Shown one piece after another: positions 63,928 through 64,000 of a stretch of DNA of 64,000 bases. Each line of letters begins with the position of its first letter. Position 1 is the stretch's first letter. A program made the translations under genes and the position numbers. Below the pieces are notes generated by a model. That model searched no databases. It had not been told where the DNA came from and was given only the letters and a program-made list of their open reading frames with translations. Source of the stretch: an uncultured Halomonas sp. (GTDB lineage Bacteria > Pseudomonadota > Gammaproteobacteria > Pseudomonadales > Halomonadaceae); assembly GCF_947490095.1 (NCBI RefSeq), contig NZ_CANLFS010000006.1, positions 1-64,000 on the forward strand, given 5' to 3'.

Positions 63928-64000
63928 GCGTGTCACTGCTTGGGCGCTACTGATAGGTTTGACGGCGGGTTTGGCAGGCCTGAGTTCGGTTGCCGGTGCT
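63884..64000 (+). CDS. Outer-membrane usher, 5' end only
   Basis: An open frame from ATG 63884, overlapping the chaperone end, encodes a basic start (MRVSSTRRPRHSRHKR) and a hydrophobic signal core (WALLIGLTAGLAGLSSVAGA) to the window edge. The position after a Csu chaperone and the signal peptide make a CsuD-like usher likely, but only 39 codons are visible. Confidence 0.6.
   Translation, partial: MRVSSTRRPRHSRHKRVTAWALLIGLTAGLAGLSSVAGA

Overview
This is a GC-rich chromosomal window that reads like a moderately halophilic gammaproteobacterium of the Halomonadaceae (Halomonas or Chromohalobacter type). The assignment rests on gene families and gene order (tal next to a STAS/PP2C phosphatase pair and mlaA, dnaX-ybaB-recR, rnd-ycgL, ycgN, Csu-type pili), on GC-rich third codon positions, and on dispersed GGGACTGTCCCC-type repeats. 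No search was run, so the genus is an inference.

Left part (1-30,000), mostly housekeeping. It opens with a 7-bp tandem repeat. A fatty-acid or acyl-CoA catabolic locus follows (SDR dehydrogenase, acyl-CoA synthetase, TetR regulator, thiolase), with candidate TetR operators on both sides of the regulator. Next come three transporters, transaldolase, a partner-switch pair (STAS protein and PP2C phosphatase with a degenerate receiver) behind mlaA, a FabH-like ketosynthase, HrpA helicase, FadD, a class II glutamine amidotransferase overlapping a von Willebrand factor A (VWA) membrane protein, oligopeptidase B, YcgN, RNase D with YcgL, and recR-ybaB-dnaX.

Middle part (29,700-46,450), accessory metabolism. 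A three-gene operon with visibly lower GC encodes an IscU-like protein lacking two of the three usual cysteines, a sulfide:quinone oxidoreductase-like flavoprotein and a DUF1641 protein. It ends in two tandem terminators. Next is a histone-deacetylase-fold amidohydrolase. A LysR-controlled, tightly overlapping run follows: class III aminotransferase, two-subunit CoA-transferase, M20 deacylase, thiolase and a complete polar amino-acid ABC importer. Together these look like uptake and degradation of an N-acylated beta-amino acid. A second ABC importer of TrpXYZ type faces it across a shared hairpin.

Right part (46,450-64,000), mixed. A TnpB-only insertion sequence splits a WYL-domain regulator gene. 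The 4.5S signal-recognition-particle RNA gene (ffs) is on the minus strand with a good promoter. It is followed by an unassigned pair: an ATP-grasp ligase and a 682-residue protein with papain-like Cys/His/Asn motifs, separated by a 16-bp tandem repeat. Then come TlyA, an MscK-like channel, phospholipase A1, three YqjD/YqjE/YqjK-like membrane proteins, a barstar-like protein, a decayed ISL3-family element and the first genes of a Csu-type chaperone-usher pilus operon that runs off the window.

Best candidates for undescribed biology are the ATP-grasp/papain-like pair (50,841-54,310), the proposed beta-amino-acid catabolic cluster (33,091-42,606) and the IscU-like/SQR/DUF1641 operon (29,707-31,871).
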